Assembly (NCBI RefSeq): GCF_003917135.1
Contig: NZ_RPDI01000013.1
Location: 1-64,000 of the forward strand
Origin: Leucobacter chromiireducens
Lineage (GTDB): Bacteria; Actinomycetota; Actinomycetes; Actinomycetales; Microbacteriaceae
Direction: 5' to 3'
Length of the DNA stretch: 64,000 nt
Shown here: positions 26,724 through 35,769 of the stretch, piece after piece
Position numbering within the stretch: the stretch's first letter is position 1
Layout of the letters: each line of letters starts with the position of its first letter
Notes under the pieces: model-generated
What the model was told of the DNA's origin: nothing
The model's input: only the letters and a program-made list of their open reading frames with translations
Databases searched by the model: none
Program-made: the position numbers and the translations under genes

Positions 26724-27872
26724 CTAGTACGCCGGGCGCTTCGCGATCGCGAGCTCGATCAGCTCCGTGATGAGGTCCGTGTAGCTGAGCCCGGACTCCT
26801 CCCAGAGCCGCGGGTACATCGAGATCGGGGTGAACCCCGGCAGGGTGTTGATCTCGTTCAGCACGGGGCCGTCCGCCGTGAGGAAGAAGTCGATGCGCGC
26901 GTGGCCGGCGCACTGCGTCACCTCGTACGCGCGCACCGCGGCATCCCGGATCGCGACGAACTCGGCCTCGGTGACGTCGGCTGGCAGCGCGAGCTCGACG
27001 CCGGCGGCGCCCAGGTACTTCGCCTCGAAGTCGTAGAAGTCGCGGCCGGTGAATACGATCTCGCCGATCACCGAGCTCGTCCGCGGCGCATCGTCGCCGC
27101 GCCCCTCGAGCACCGCGATCTCGACCTCGCGACCGGTCACCCCGGACTCGATGAGCACGGTGCGGTCTTCGGCGAACGCGATGTCGAGGGCGGCGGGGAT
27201 CTCCGCGGCGCTCGTGACGCGGCTGACGCCGACGCTCGACCCGGCGCGTGCCGGCTTCACGAACAGCGGGTAGCTCAGCCCGGCGTCGAGTCCCTCGGCC
27301 AGGTACGGATCAGCGTCGAGCTGGTCCTTCGTGATCGTGCGCCACGGTGCGACGCCGATTCCCGCGTCGGCGAGCACCACCTTGACGGCGTGCTTGTCCA
27401 TGCAGAGCGCGGAGCCCAGGACGCCGCTGCCGACGTACGGCATGTCGACGAGATCGAGCATGCCCTGCACCGTGCCGTCCTCGCCGTACGGGCCGTGCAG
27501 CATCGGCAGCACGGCGTCGACGTGGCCGAGGCTGCGCAGCGCGCCCGACTGGTCGATCAGTGTGAGCGCCCGCGTCGCGGTCGAGGCCGGCCACAGCACG
27601 CGCGTCCCGTTGTCGCGCACCTCGGGCAGCGCACCGGCCTCGAGGCGGTAGTCGGCGAGGTCGTCCTCGCACATGAGCACGGTGGCACCCTGCTTCGTCA
27701 TGCCGACGAGGATCACGTCAAACTTCGCGCGGTCGATCGAGCGCAGCACGCCGGCCGCGGTGACACAGCTGATGCCGTGCTCGCTGGAGCGTCCCCCGAA
27801 GAGGATCGCGACGGTGCGGCGGCCGGACGCGGTGTCCGTCGCGGCGTCGGTGGGGGCCGGAGTCTCAGTCAT
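26724..27872 (-). CDS. ddl: D-alanine--D-alanine ligase
   Basis: 382 residues, ATP-grasp ligase making the D-Ala-D-Ala dipeptide for peptidoglycan. FGGRSSEHGISC at residues 25-36, LHGPYGEDGTVQG, a PYVGSGVLGSALCMDK segment, EIAVLEG and the metal site FLTADGPVLNEINTLPGFT. The Y in PYVG(S) is the residue associated with D-Ala rather than D-lactate specificity. Its start overlaps the gpsA stop by eight bases, so the two are translationally coupled. Confidence 0.95.
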   Translation of the reverse strand: MTETPAPTDAATDTASGRRTVAILFGGRSSEHGISCVTAAGVLRSIDRAKFDVILVGMTKQGATVLMCEDDLADYRLEAGALPEVRDNGTRVLWPASTATRALTLIDQSGALRSLGHVDAVLPMLHGPYGEDGTVQGMLDLVDMPYVGSGVLGSALCMDKHAVKVVLADAGIGVAPWRTITKDQLDADPYLAEGLDAGLSYPLFVKPARAGSSVGVSRVTSAAEIPAALDIAFAEDRTVLIESGVTGREVEIAVLEGRGDDAPRTSSVIGEIVFTGRDFYDFEAKYLGAAGVELALPADVTEAEFVAIRDAAVRAYEVTQCAGHARIDFFLTADGPVLNEINTLPGFTPISMYPRLWEESGLSYTDLITELIELAIAKRPAY

Positions 27873-29016
27873 GCTGGGGTCCCTTCAAACGGTTCACGAA
27901 GCGCTGCCAACGCCCCGGCTGGGTCGTGTCGAGGCGCTGCTCGGGCCGCGGCACATCGTCCTCGGTCGCGAGGTGCGGCCCGAGGTTCGCCGGCGCCATC
28001 GTGCCGCTCAGCACCATCTGCACCTGCTCGACGATGGGCATCACGATGCCGCGCTCGCGCGCGAGTTCCAGCACCGGCGGCACCGAGGTGATGCCCTCGG
28101 CCACCTGCTGCATCTGCTCCTTGGTCTCCTCCTGCGAGTAGCCCTGGCCGATGAGGCGGCCGGCCGTGTTGTTGCGCGACAGCGGCGACTGGCAGGTGGC
28201 GATCAGGTCGCCGAGCCCGGCGAGCCCGGACAGCGTCGCGGCATCCGCGCCGGACGCGACCGCGAACTCGGTCATCTCCGCGAGCCCGCGGGTGATGATG
28301 GCCGCCTTGGTGTTCTCGCCGTAGCCGACGCCATCGACGATGCCGATGGCGAGGGCGATGAGGTTCTTCAGCACGCCGCCGAGCTCGGTGCCGATCACGT
28401 CGGTGTTCACGTAGGTGCGGAAGTACGGCGCGGAGGCCGCCGTGGCGATCTCCTGCGCCACGCTGAGGTCCACGCAGGAGGCCACCGCACCGGTGGGCTG
28501 CTCCTTCGCGATCTCGAGGGCGATGTTCGGCCCGGAGACCGCGGCGATCCGCTCGGCAGGCAGGTCCAGCGTGTCGGCGATCACCTCGGACATCCGCATC
28601 GTGGTGGAGCGCTCAACCCCCTTCACGAGGCTGACGAGCACGCTCCGCCGATCGAGGTACGGCTCGAGGTCGAGGAGGTTCTGCCGCAGCGTCTGGCTCG
28701 GCACCGCGAGGAACACGAGGCGCGCACCGCGGAGCGCGGTCGCCAGGTCGCTCGTCGCCGCGAGCCGCTTCGGCAGGTTGATGCCGGGCAGGTACTGCGT
28801 GTTGCGCTTCGCAACCTGGATCTCCTGCGCGAGCTCCGGGCGTCGCGCCCAGATCGTCACGTCGCAGCCGGCGTCGGTGAGCACCTTCGCGAAGGTGGTC
28901 CCCCAACTGCCCGCCCCGATCACGGCGACCTTGCGGCCGCGGTTGCGCCGAGCCTGTGTCGACACGGTCGCGATCGACCCCGTCGTTGCTGCGCTACTCA
29001 AATCGTCCCGTCTCAC
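27865..29016 (-). CDS. gpsA: Glycerol-3-phosphate dehydrogenase [NAD(P)+]
   Basis: Makes sn-glycerol-3-phosphate for phospholipids. 383 residues as called; the Rossmann motif GAGSWGTTFAKVL begins near residue 35, catalytic Lys lies in GVLKNLIALAIG, and SPLSRNN is the substrate loop. The N-terminus is uncertain: the GTG at 29016 overlaps the plsC stop by 23 bases, while a GTG at 28965 would remove 17 residues and neither has a strong ribosome-binding site. It sits between plsC and ddl in one overlapping transcription unit. Confidence 0.92.
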   Translation of the reverse strand: MRRDDLSSAATTGSIATVSTQARRNRGRKVAVIGAGSWGTTFAKVLTDAGCDVTIWARRPELAQEIQVAKRNTQYLPGINLPKRLAATSDLATALRGARLVFLAVPSQTLRQNLLDLEPYLDRRSVLVSLVKGVERSTTMRMSEVIADTLDLPAERIAAVSGPNIALEIAKEQPTGAVASCVDLSVAQEIATAASAPYFRTYVNTDVIGTELGGVLKNLIALAIGIVDGVGYGENTKAAIITRGLAEMTEFAVASGADAATLSGLAGLGDLIATCQSPLSRNNTAGRLIGQGYSQEETKEQMQQVAEGITSVPPVLELARERGIVMPIVEQVQMVLSGTMAPANLGPHLATEDDVPRPEQRLDTTQPGRWQRFVNRLKGPQHD

Positions 29017-29773
29017 TCTGCTGGTGCTTGCTCGGATCCCACCGCTCGGCCGGCGCCTGCTCGCCGCGCAGCTCGGCGAGCAGCGCGGTGATCGCGTCCA
29101 TCAGCTCACGCGTCGCCTCGGTGACGACGCGCTGATCGACCGGGCGATTCGCGTACTTGCTGAGATCGAGTGGCTCGCCGACCGACACGTGGATCGTCTT
29201 CCTGGGGAAGGGGTGGATGCGCTTCGCGTAGCGCGGCATCAGCTCCTGCGTGCCCCAGTGCGCCACCGGGATCACCGGGATCCCCGACTCGAGCGCGAGG
29301 CGGATCGCGCCGCTCTTGCCGCGCATGGGCCACAGCTCGGGATCGCGGGTCAGCGTGCCCTCGGGGTAGACGATCACCCCGGAATCACGGGCGATCAGCT
29401 CCGAGGCAGCCCCAATGGGATTCGCGCCGCCGCCCCCCGGCCGCGTCGCGCCAACACGCTCGACCGGAATCTGCCCCGACGCGCGCAGCAGCCAGCCGAA
29501 CACGGGCACGCGGAAGAGGCTCGCCTTGGCCATGAACCGGGGCAGCCTGCCGAGGTGCCACACCGCGGCACCGACCGCGATCGGGTCGATCTCGCTGTAG
29601 TGGTTCGGCGCAACGATGAATGGGCCGGACTGCGGCAGCTTCGACGACGGGGTGAAGCGGTACCGCACCATGAGCGACCACAGCGGCAGGACGAGCCCGG
29701 CCAGCAGCCAGAACACGGACGGACGCCGTTTCTCCGCGGAGGAGCGGCCACGAATCTTTACCGTGTCAGTCAT
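28994..29773 (-). CDS. plsC: 1-acyl-sn-glycerol-3-phosphate acyltransferase
   Basis: 259 residues. Acyltransferase motif I NHYSEIDP (NHx4D), motif II around FMAKASLFRVPVFGW, motif III VIVYPEGTLTRD and motif IV IPVIPVAHWG. One N-terminal hydrophobic segment (about residues 17-37) anchors it to the membrane. With gpsA it supplies phosphatidic acid. TAATGT five bases before the ATG suggests its own, nearly leaderless promoter, separate from murA. Confidence 0.92.
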   Translation of the reverse strand: MTDTVKIRGRSSAEKRRPSVFWLLAGLVLPLWSLMVRYRFTPSSKLPQSGPFIVAPNHYSEIDPIAVGAAVWHLGRLPRFMAKASLFRVPVFGWLLRASGQIPVERVGATRPGGGGANPIGAASELIARDSGVIVYPEGTLTRDPELWPMRGKSGAIRLALESGIPVIPVAHWGTQELMPRYAKRIHPFPRKTIHVSVGEPLDLSKYANRPVDQRVVTEATRELMDAITALLAELRGEQAPAERWDPSKHQQSETGRFE

Positions 29774-29795
29774 ATCTCACATTATCCCGGAGGCC

Positions 29796-29821
29796 CGGTC
29801 CGACAGCGGTATGCCGGACCG
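29796..29821 (-). terminator. Hairpin downstream of murA
   Basis: CGGTCCG (29796-29802) and CGGACCG (29815-29821) form a 7-bp stem with a 12-base loop in the gap between the murA stop and the plsC promoter. It is a weak candidate terminator without a T tract. Confidence 0.35.
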
Positions 29822-29859
29822 AGCGCGCCGCAGATCGTTCGGTCGCTCGGACGTGCGGC

Positions 29860-31311
29860 CTAGCTCTCGTAGACGAAATCCGCGCCGAGCAGCCGAAGCT
29901 TCTCGATGAAGTTCTCGTAGCCGCGGGAGATGATGCCGAGGTTCGTGACCTTGGACTGCCCCTCAGCGGTGAGCGCGGCGATAAGGTGGCTGAAGCCACC
30001 GCGCAGATCCGGCACCTCGATGTCGGCCGCGGTGAGCGGGGTCGGGCCGGTGATCACGGCCGCCTGCTCGAACTCGCGCCGCATCACGCGGCGCTCGTCC
30101 GCGGCGAGCCCGTCCTTGTGCACCACGATGTTGGCGCCCATCTGGTTCAGGGCGTCGGTGAAGCCGAAGCGGTTCTCGTACACGGTCTCGTGGATCGTGG
30201 ACACGCCCTGCGCCTGCGTCAGCGCGACCACGAGCGGCTGCTGCCAGTCGGTCATGAAGCCGGGGTGCACATCGGTCTCGATCGTGACGGGCTTGAGCTC
30301 GCCGCCCGGGTGCCAGAAGCGGATGCCGTCGTCGTGCACGTCGAAGTCGCCGCCCACCTTGCGGAAGACGTTCAGGAAGGTCATCATCTCTTCCTGCTTC
30401 ACGCCACCGACGAACACGTCGCCCTTGGTCGCGAGCGCGGCGGCCGCCCAGCTGGCCGCCTCGTTGCGATCGAAGATCGCGCGGTGGTTGTAGCCGCGGA
30501 GCTCGTCGACGCCCTCGATGAAGATGACGCGGTTCGGCTCCATCGAGATGATCGCGCCCATCTTCTGCAGGATGCAGATGAGGTCGACGATCTCGGGCTC
30601 GATCGCGGCGTTGCGCAGCTCGGTCTGCCCCTCCGCGAGCACCGCGGTGAGCAGCACCTGCTCGGTCGCGCCGACCGAGGGGTATGGCAGCTCGATGTTC
30701 GCGCCCTTCAGCCCGTTCGGTGCCGTGAGGCTGATGCCGCTCGGAAGCTTCTCGATGACCGCGCCGAACTCGCGCAGCGCGTCGAGGTGGAAGTCGATCG
30801 GGCGATCGCCGATCCGGCAGCCGCCGAGATCAGGGATGAACGCCTCACCGAGGCGGTGCAGCAGCGGGCCGCAGAACAGGATCGGGATCCGGGACGAGCC
30901 GGCGTGCGCGTCGATGTCGGCCTTGTGCGCCATCTCGACGTTCGAGGGATCGAGCCGCCACTCCCCTGGCTCCTCGCCGCGCGTGATGAGCACGCCGTGC
31001 AGGGCGAGCAGGCCGGCAACGACCCGAACATCCGAGATGTTCGGGACGTTGCGCAGCACGCTCGGCGTCTTGCCGAGGAGCGCGGCGACCATCGCCTTGG
31101 TGGCGAGGTTCTTCGCACCGCGCACCTCGATGCGGCCCTGCAGCGGACGCCCGCCGTTGATGATGATCTCGTCAGAGGTCAGGCCAACGCGCGCACCGGC
31201 TTTCTGCGCGTCGCGTTTGCGGCCCGCCGCGGCCTCCTCCTCAGGGCTGCTTTTCAGCGCGCCGTCGGGAAGCTCAGCGTCGTCTCCGGGGGTGGTCACT
31301 GCTTCGGTCAC
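29860..31311 (-). CDS. murA: UDP-N-acetylglucosamine 1-carboxyvinyltransferase
   Basis: First committed step of peptidoglycan synthesis. 483 residues. Core motifs: RGAKNLATKAMVAALL (the KN pair contacting UDP-GlcNAc) and DLGGCRIGDRPID, where the Cys is the fosfomycin-sensitive catalytic residue; Mycobacterium has Asp at this position. The first ~45 residues are an acidic, Ala-rich extension not found in most MurA proteins. The start at 31311 has GGAG eight bases upstream. It follows leuD by 16 bases, a common neighbour order in this family of organisms. Confidence 0.95.
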   Translation of the reverse strand: MTEAVTTPGDDAELPDGALKSSPEEEAAAGRKRDAQKAGARVGLTSDEIIINGGRPLQGRIEVRGAKNLATKAMVAALLGKTPSVLRNVPNISDVRVVAGLLALHGVLITRGEEPGEWRLDPSNVEMAHKADIDAHAGSSRIPILFCGPLLHRLGEAFIPDLGGCRIGDRPIDFHLDALREFGAVIEKLPSGISLTAPNGLKGANIELPYPSVGATEQVLLTAVLAEGQTELRNAAIEPEIVDLICILQKMGAIISMEPNRVIFIEGVDELRGYNHRAIFDRNEAASWAAAALATKGDVFVGGVKQEEMMTFLNVFRKVGGDFDVHDDGIRFWHPGGELKPVTIETDVHPGFMTDWQQPLVVALTQAQGVSTIHETVYENRFGFTDALNQMGANIVVHKDGLAADERRVMRREFEQAAVITGPTPLTAADIEVPDLRGGFSHLIAALTAEGQSKVTNLGIISRGYENFIEKLRLLGADFVYES

Positions 31312-31327
31312 TCGGTGTCTCCGAACT

Positions 31328-31933
31328 CTATGCGGTCTGGGCCAGCGGCGTCGTCGTCGGCATCCACGCCGGGCGGCGGGATTCGAACTCGGCGATCGCG
31401 TCCTCGTTGCGGAGGGTCAACGAGATATCGTCGAGCCCCTCCATGAGGCGCCAGCGGGTGTAGTCGTCAATGTCAAACGGGACGGTGAGTTCCCCTGCGG
31501 TGACCGTTCGGTCCTCCAGGCTCACGGTCAGTTTCGCGCCGGGCTCGGCGGCCATGGCCTCCCACAGCTTCGCGACGTCCTCCTCCGACACCTGCGCGGC
31601 GAGCAGCCCCTGCTTGCCCGAGTTGCCACGGAAGATGTCGGCGAAACGCGGCGAGATGACCACCTTGAAGCCGTAGTCGCGCAGCGCCCAGACGGCGTGC
31701 TCGCGCGAGGAACCGGTCCCGAAGTCGGGGCCGGCGACGAGGATCTCGGCGTCGCGGTACTCCGGCTGGTTCAGCACGAAGCTCTCGTCCTGGCGCCAGT
31801 GGTGGAAGAGCGCGTCGTCGAAGCCGGTCTTCGTGACCCGCTTCAGGAACACCGCGGGGATGATCTGGTCGGTGTCAACGTTCGACCGCGTGAGCGGCGC
31901 GGCAACGCCCGTGATGGTGGTGAACTTCTCCAT
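31328..31933 (-). CDS. leuD: 3-isopropylmalate dehydratase small subunit
   Basis: 201 residues, usual for LeuD. The swivel domain shows [34 protein letters not shown] and [18 protein letters not shown]. With LeuC it isomerises 2-isopropylmalate to 3-isopropylmalate in leucine synthesis. ATG at 31933 with GGAGG 10 bases upstream, five bases after the leuC stop. Confidence 0.96.
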   Translation of the reverse strand: MEKFTTITGVAAPLTRSNVDTDQIIPAVFLKRVTKTGFDDALFHHWRQDESFVLNQPEYRDAEILVAGPDFGTGSSREHAVWALRDYGFKVVISPRFADIFRGNSGKQGLLAAQVSEEDVAKLWEAMAAEPGAKLTVSLEDRTVTAGELTVPFDIDDYTRWRLMEGLDDISLTLRNEDAIAEFESRRPAWMPTTTPLAQTA

Positions 31934-31938
31934 GGTGA

Positions 31939-33438
31939 TTACGCCTCCGCCTTCTCGCTCGCGTCGTGTGTGATGCCGTTGGCGGCGTCGGTCTGCAGGT
32001 CCCACGGGCTCGACAGCGTGCCGCGGATCGCGGTGGCCGCGGCGACGAGCGGCGACACGAGGTGCGTGCGGCCGCCCTTGCCCTGGCGCCCCTCGAAGTT
32101 GCGGTTCGAGGTGGACGCGCAGCGCTCGCCCGGTGCGAGCTGGTCCGGGTTCATGCCGAGGCACATCGAGCAGCCGGCGAAGCGCCACTCGCCGCCGAAC
32201 TCCTCGACGATCTTGTCGATCCCCTCGGCCTCGGCCTCGAGCCGCACGCGCGCGGAGCCTGGCACCACCATGAGGCGGACACCGTCAGCCTTCTGCTTGC
32301 CCTTGATCAGGTTCGCGAAGGTGCGCAGGTCGTCGAGCCGGCTGTTCGTGCAGGAGCCCATGAACACGGCGTCCACCGCGATGTCCTTCATCGGCATGCC
32401 GGCGGTCAGGTCCATGTACTCGAGCGCGCGCTCAGCCGCTGCGCGCTCGTTGGGGTCAGCGATCTCGGCCGGGTTCGGCACGGTGTCGCTGAGCAGCACG
32501 CCCTGGCCGGGGTTCGTGCCCCAGGTCACGAACGGCTCCAGCTCGTTCGCGTCGATGAACACCTCGGCGTCGAACTCGGCGCCCTCGTCGGTGGGCAGCG
32601 TCTTCCAGTACTCGACCGCTGCGTCCCAGTCGGCACCCTGCGGCGCGTGCTCGCGGCCCTGCACGTAGTCGAACGTGATCTGATCCGGCGCGACCATGCC
32701 GGCGCGCGCGCCAGCCTCGATCGACATGTTGCAGATCGTCATCCGGCCGTCCATCGACAGCGAGCGGATCGCCGAGCCGCGGTACTCGAGCACGTAGCCC
32801 TGCCCGCCGCCCGTGCCGATCTTCGCGATCACGGCGAGGATGATGTCCTTCGCGGTGACGCCGGGGCGCAGCTCGCCCTCCACGGTGATCGCCATCGTCT
32901 TGAACGGCTTGAGCGGCAGCGTCTGCGTCGCCATCACGTGCTCGACCTCGCTCGTGCCGATGCCGAACGCGAGCGCGCCGAACGCGCCGTGCGTCGAGGT
33001 GTGGCTGTCGCCGCAGACGACCGTGATGCCCGGCATGGTGAGCCCCAGCTGCGGGCCAACGACGTGGACGATGCCCTGCTCCTTGTCGCCGAGCGGGTGC
33101 GCGCGCACGCCGAAGTCGGCGACGTTGTGGCGCAGCGTCTCGATCTGCAGCCGGCTCGTCGGATCCTCGATCTGACGGGTGATGTTGAGCGTCGGGGTGT
33201 TGTGATCCTCGGTGGCGATCATGAGGTCAACACGGCGCAGCGGGCGGTCCGCCGCGCGCAGCCCGTCGAACGCCTGCGGGCTCGTGACCTCGTGGATCAG
33301 GTGGAGGTCGATGTAGATGAGGTCGGGCTCGCCGTTCTCGCCCTTGACGACGACGTGGTCGTCCCAGAGCTTCTCGGCGAGCGTGCGCGGCCGCTTCGCC
33401 GCGGCCGTGCCGGATCCTGATGCGTTCTGATCGCTCAT
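31939..33438 (-). CDS. leuC: 3-isopropylmalate dehydratase large subunit
   Basis: 499 residues, aconitase superfamily. Iron-sulfur cluster ligands: Cys in [14 protein letters not shown], then the Cys pair in [11 protein letters not shown]. Also [27 protein letters not shown] and [18 protein letters not shown]. Upstream (33439-33614) is a leader with a leucine-rich peptide and alternative hairpins, so transcription of leuCD is likely controlled by leucyl-tRNA supply. Confidence 0.97.
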   Translation of the reverse strand: MSDQNASGSGTAAAKRPRTLAEKLWDDHVVVKGENGEPDLIYIDLHLIHEVTSPQAFDGLRAADRPLRRVDLMIATEDHNTPTLNITRQIEDPTSRLQIETLRHNVADFGVRAHPLGDKEQGIVHVVGPQLGLTMPGITVVCGDSHTSTHGAFGALAFGIGTSEVEHVMATQTLPLKPFKTMAITVEGELRPGVTAKDIILAVIAKIGTGGGQGYVLEYRGSAIRSLSMDGRMTICNMSIEAGARAGMVAPDQITFDYVQGREHAPQGADWDAAVEYWKTLPTDEGAEFDAEVFIDANELEPFVTWGTNPGQGVLLSDTVPNPAEIADPNERAAAERALEYMDLTAGMPMKDIAVDAVFMGSCTNSRLDDLRTFANLIKGKQKADGVRLMVVPGSARVRLEAEAEGIDKIVEEFGGEWRFAGCSMCLGMNPDQLAPGERCASTSNRNFEGRQGKGGRTHLVSPLVAAATAIRGTLSSPWDLQTDAANGITHDASEKAEA

Positions 33439-33517
33439 TGTTGCTTCTCTTCTCAGTCTCTACGCTGTACAAGCAGTGCGCGGCACGAATTATTCCTTCG
33501 CACCGACGCGGTGCAGA

Positions 33518-33614
33518 TTCGGCCATGCGGGAACTCCGCGACGGGGTGGCCGAAGGCTAAAACCCGTCGCGGCTGTGAAGAAGCAGCCGCCGCAGACGCA
33601 TAGCGAGCAGTCTA
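33518..33614 (-). promoter_or_regulatory. Leucine attenuator upstream of leuC
   Basis: Read on the minus strand. The -10 TAGACT (33614-33609) is followed by seven bases and the leader-peptide ATG. The Leu codons lie in a hairpin of GCGGCTG and CAGCCGC. The end of the peptide forms the left arm of a 10-bp stem, CCGCGACGGG (33572-33563) with CCCGTCGCGG (33545-33536). An alternative 8-bp stem pairs TTCGGCCA (33554-33547) with TGGCCGAA (33525-33518) and cannot coexist with it in full. A later hairpin GCACC-GCGTC-GGTGC follows. This is the layout of ribosome-mediated attenuation. Confidence 0.65.
33557..33601 (-). CDS. leuCD leader peptide
   Basis: 14 residues, MRLRRLLLHSRDGF, stop TAG. Four of the 14 residues are Leu, three in a row (codons CTG CTT CTT; CTT is uncommon in this GC-rich genome). 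The start codon lies seven bases after the -10 TAGACT, so translation would begin at or near the 5' end of the RNA. It is not expected to be a functional protein; ribosome stalling at the Leu codons would sense leucyl-tRNA. Confidence 0.6.
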   Translation of the reverse strand: MRLRRLLLHSRDGF

Positions 33615-33635
33615 CCACCGGCGTCTGGCAGACCG

Positions 33636-33672
33636 CGGCACCCCCGGCCGCCGTGGCGTGCCGGGGGTGCCG
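33636..33672 (-). terminator. Strong hairpin after terC
   Basis: A 13-bp perfect stem, CGGCACCCCCGGC (33636-33648) and GCCGGGGGTGCCG (33660-33672), with an 11-base loop. It lies 29 bases past the terC stop and before the leuC leader promoter, separating the two units. Confidence 0.7.
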
Positions 33673-33700
33673 GAGTGGGTGCGTTCGTGTGGCGCGCCAG

Positions 33701-34723
33701 CTAGTCCTCGCTGCGCTGCTCTGCGGCGCCGAAGTGCAGCCGCTCGCCGCTCGCCGCCGCATCGCGGCGCGCCTTCACGACGCTCGCGATCGTCGCGACA
33801 CCCATCGCGAGCACGATGAAGCCGAGCGACATGCCGGTGCTGATCTCAGGCACCGGGACGTGCTCGCCGCCGTTGATGAACGGCAACTCGTTCTCGTGCA
33901 GGGCGTGCAGGATCAGCTTCACGCCGATGAACGCGAGGATCGCGGCGATGCCGTACTTCAGGTACGGCAGGCGATCCAGCAGGCCACCCAGCAGGAAGTA
34001 GAGCTGACGCAGGCCCATCAGCGCGAAGACGTTCGCGGTGAACACGATGAACGGGCTCTGCGTGATGCCGAAGATCGCGGGGATCGAGTCGAGCGCGAAC
34101 AGGAGGTCCGTCGCGCCGAGCGAGATGAGCACGAGCAGGAACGGGGTGAACATGCGCTTGCCGTCCACCGTGGTGCGGAGCTTCCCGCCGTCGTACTCGT
34201 CGCTGAACGGCATGACCTTTTTGACCTGACGGATGATCCAGCTGTCGCCCTGCTCGTCGTGGCCGCCCGGCTTCACCTGCTGCCACGCGGTCCAGATGAG
34301 CCACGCGCCGAACAGGAAGAAGATCGCGATGAACTTCTCGATCACCACGGCTCCGACGAGGATGAAGATCCCGCGGAAGATGAGCGCGAGGACGATCCCG
34401 ATCATGAGCGCGCGCTGCTGGTAGGCGCTCGGCACCTTGAACGCCCCGAGGATCAGCACGAACACGAAGAGATTATCAATCGAGAGGCTGTACTCGGTGA
34501 GCCAGCCGGCAAGGAACTCCGTGCCGTGCTGCACGTCGCCGAGCAGGAAGATGGCGCCGGCGAATGCGAGCGCGAGCAGGACGTAGAAGCCCACCCACAG
34601 GCTCGCCTCGCGCATGGAGGGGACGTGCGGGCGCTTGATGATGAGGAGCAGGTCGATGACGAGGATCGCGACGAGCACGATCATCGAGGTGACTTCGAAC
34701 CAGAACGGCAACACTGAGTTCAC
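33701..34723 (-). CDS. terC: TerC-family membrane protein, probable manganese exporter
   Basis: 340 residues with about nine hydrophobic segments. TerC hallmarks: EYSLSIDNLFVFVLIL (the acidic residue and the Asp in a membrane helix) and ATDLLFALDSIPAIFGIT. The family includes the Mn2+ exporters Alx and YceF/YkoY. The GTG at 34723 was taken as start; AAGGAG is 12 bases upstream, a long distance. A leader with yybP-ykoY features precedes it, which supports a manganese role. Confidence 0.9.
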   Translation of the reverse strand: MNSVLPFWFEVTSMIVLVAILVIDLLLIIKRPHVPSMREASLWVGFYVLLALAFAGAIFLLGDVQHGTEFLAGWLTEYSLSIDNLFVFVLILGAFKVPSAYQQRALMIGIVLALIFRGIFILVGAVVIEKFIAIFFLFGAWLIWTAWQQVKPGGHDEQGDSWIIRQVKKVMPFSDEYDGGKLRTTVDGKRMFTPFLLVLISLGATDLLFALDSIPAIFGITQSPFIVFTANVFALMGLRQLYFLLGGLLDRLPYLKYGIAAILAFIGVKLILHALHENELPFINGGEHVPVPEISTGMSLGFIVLAMGVATIASVVKARRDAAASGERLHFGAAEQRSED

Positions 34724-34761
34724 TGGTGGATACTTCTCCTTCGGCTGGCGCAGGGTGCGCA

Positions 34762-34882
34762 AACGACCGAAAGTCTCTTCCCGGCACCGGCCAGAGCTGG
34801 CCGAGCCGCACCCGCACCGGCCACGCGATCTGCGCGCGGCGTATTGACGACACGGGCGAAACGGAATACTCCCCTTCGCAGG
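34762..34882 (-). ncRNA. yybP-ykoY (manganese) riboswitch upstream of terC
   Basis: Read on the minus strand, the leader starts GAAGGGGAGTATTCCG (from 34878), continues with GTCGTCAATACG, and ends with GCCGGGAAGAGACTTTCGG before terC. The GGGGAGTA and GAGAC-TTTCGG elements are conserved parts of the yybP-ykoY family, which senses Mn2+ and often precedes terC genes. The RNA would begin near 34881, just after the -10 TATACT. Pairing was judged by eye only. Confidence 0.75.
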
Positions 34883-34887
34883 GAGCA

Positions 34888-34893
34888 AGTATA
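34888..34893 (-). promoter_or_regulatory. -10 element of the terC riboswitch transcript
   Basis: TATACT on the minus strand, a close match to the sigma-70-type -10. The predicted start, seven bases downstream, coincides with the 5' end of the riboswitch. Confidence 0.6.
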
Positions 34894-34986
34894 CCCCCGC
34901 TGCGGTCGCCCCACAGCCTCGCCGGGCCGCGCTGCGATAGCATGTGACTCCCCTTTTGCCACACGAGTCACGCCAGGAGAACCCCA

Positions 34987-35769
34987 GTGAATCAACGCAC
35001 GACGTCGCCGATTGCGCGCAGCACCGAGCACGGCCCGGGCGCGGCGTCGCGCACCCTCGCCGCGTTCATCTTCGCGAGCCGCTGGCTGCAGGCGCCGCTC
35101 TACCTCGGCCTCATCATCGCGCAGGCGGTGTACGTCATCCTGTTCTTCGTCGAGCTGTGGCACCTCGTCGAGAAGGTCGTGGTGACCGGCGAGGTCACCG
35201 AGACCGACATCATGCTGAGCGTGCTGGCGCTCATCGACATCGTGATGATCGCCAACCTCCTGATCATGGTGATCATCGGCGGCTACGAGACGTTCGTCTC
35301 GAAGATCCGCGTGCAGGGACACCACGACGAGCCTGACTGGCTCTCGCACGTCAACGCGAACCTGCTGAAGGTCAAGCTCGCGGTGTCGATCATCTCGATC
35401 TCCTCGATCCACCTCCTGAAGACGTTCATCGAGGTCGGCCGCATGGAGGACGGGGTCGTCACCTCGGGCGACAAGGTCATCTACTCCTCGACCGGCGTGT
35501 TCTGGGAGGTCATGATCCACCTCGCGTTCATCGTCTCCGCGCTCGCGCTCGCCTGGATCGACAAGATGGCGCAGCATCACCCGGCCGTGCAGCGCGACGA
35601 GGTGACCGCTGGCGGCATGGAGGCGGAGCTCCGCGCGCCGCTCGCGCAGGCGCCAGCCGCTCCCGCGGCCCCAGCGGCTCCCGTCGCCGCCGATGGCTAC
35701 GTCACCGTGCGAATCCCGGCCGGCGCCGCGCTCCCCGACGGCGCCGAGGTCGTCGAGCCGCAGCGCTAG
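34987..35769 (+). CDS. YqhA / UPF0114 family membrane protein
   Basis: 260 residues. Hydrophobic segments near 40-56, 74-96, 128-150 and 176-195; conserved RWLQAPLYLGLIIAQ, the GGYETFVSKI motif and the LLKTFIEV region of UPF0114. The role of the family is unknown. After the membrane domain this protein has an Ala/Pro-rich stretch and a short C-terminal tail (DGYVTVRIPAGAALPDG) not present in E. coli YqhA. GTG start at 34987 with AGGAG eight bases upstream. Its stop codon overlaps that of the MerR gene in a shared CTAG. Confidence 0.83.
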   Translation: MNQRTTSPIARSTEHGPGAASRTLAAFIFASRWLQAPLYLGLIIAQAVYVILFFVELWHLVEKVVVTGEVTETDIMLSVLALIDIVMIANLLIMVIIGGYETFVSKIRVQGHHDEPDWLSHVNANLLKVKLAVSIISISSIHLLKTFIEVGRMEDGVVTSGDKVIYSSTGVFWEVMIHLAFIVSALALAWIDKMAQHHPAVQRDEVTAGGMEAELRAPLAQAPAAPAAPAAPVAADGYVTVRIPAGAALPDGAEVVEPQR

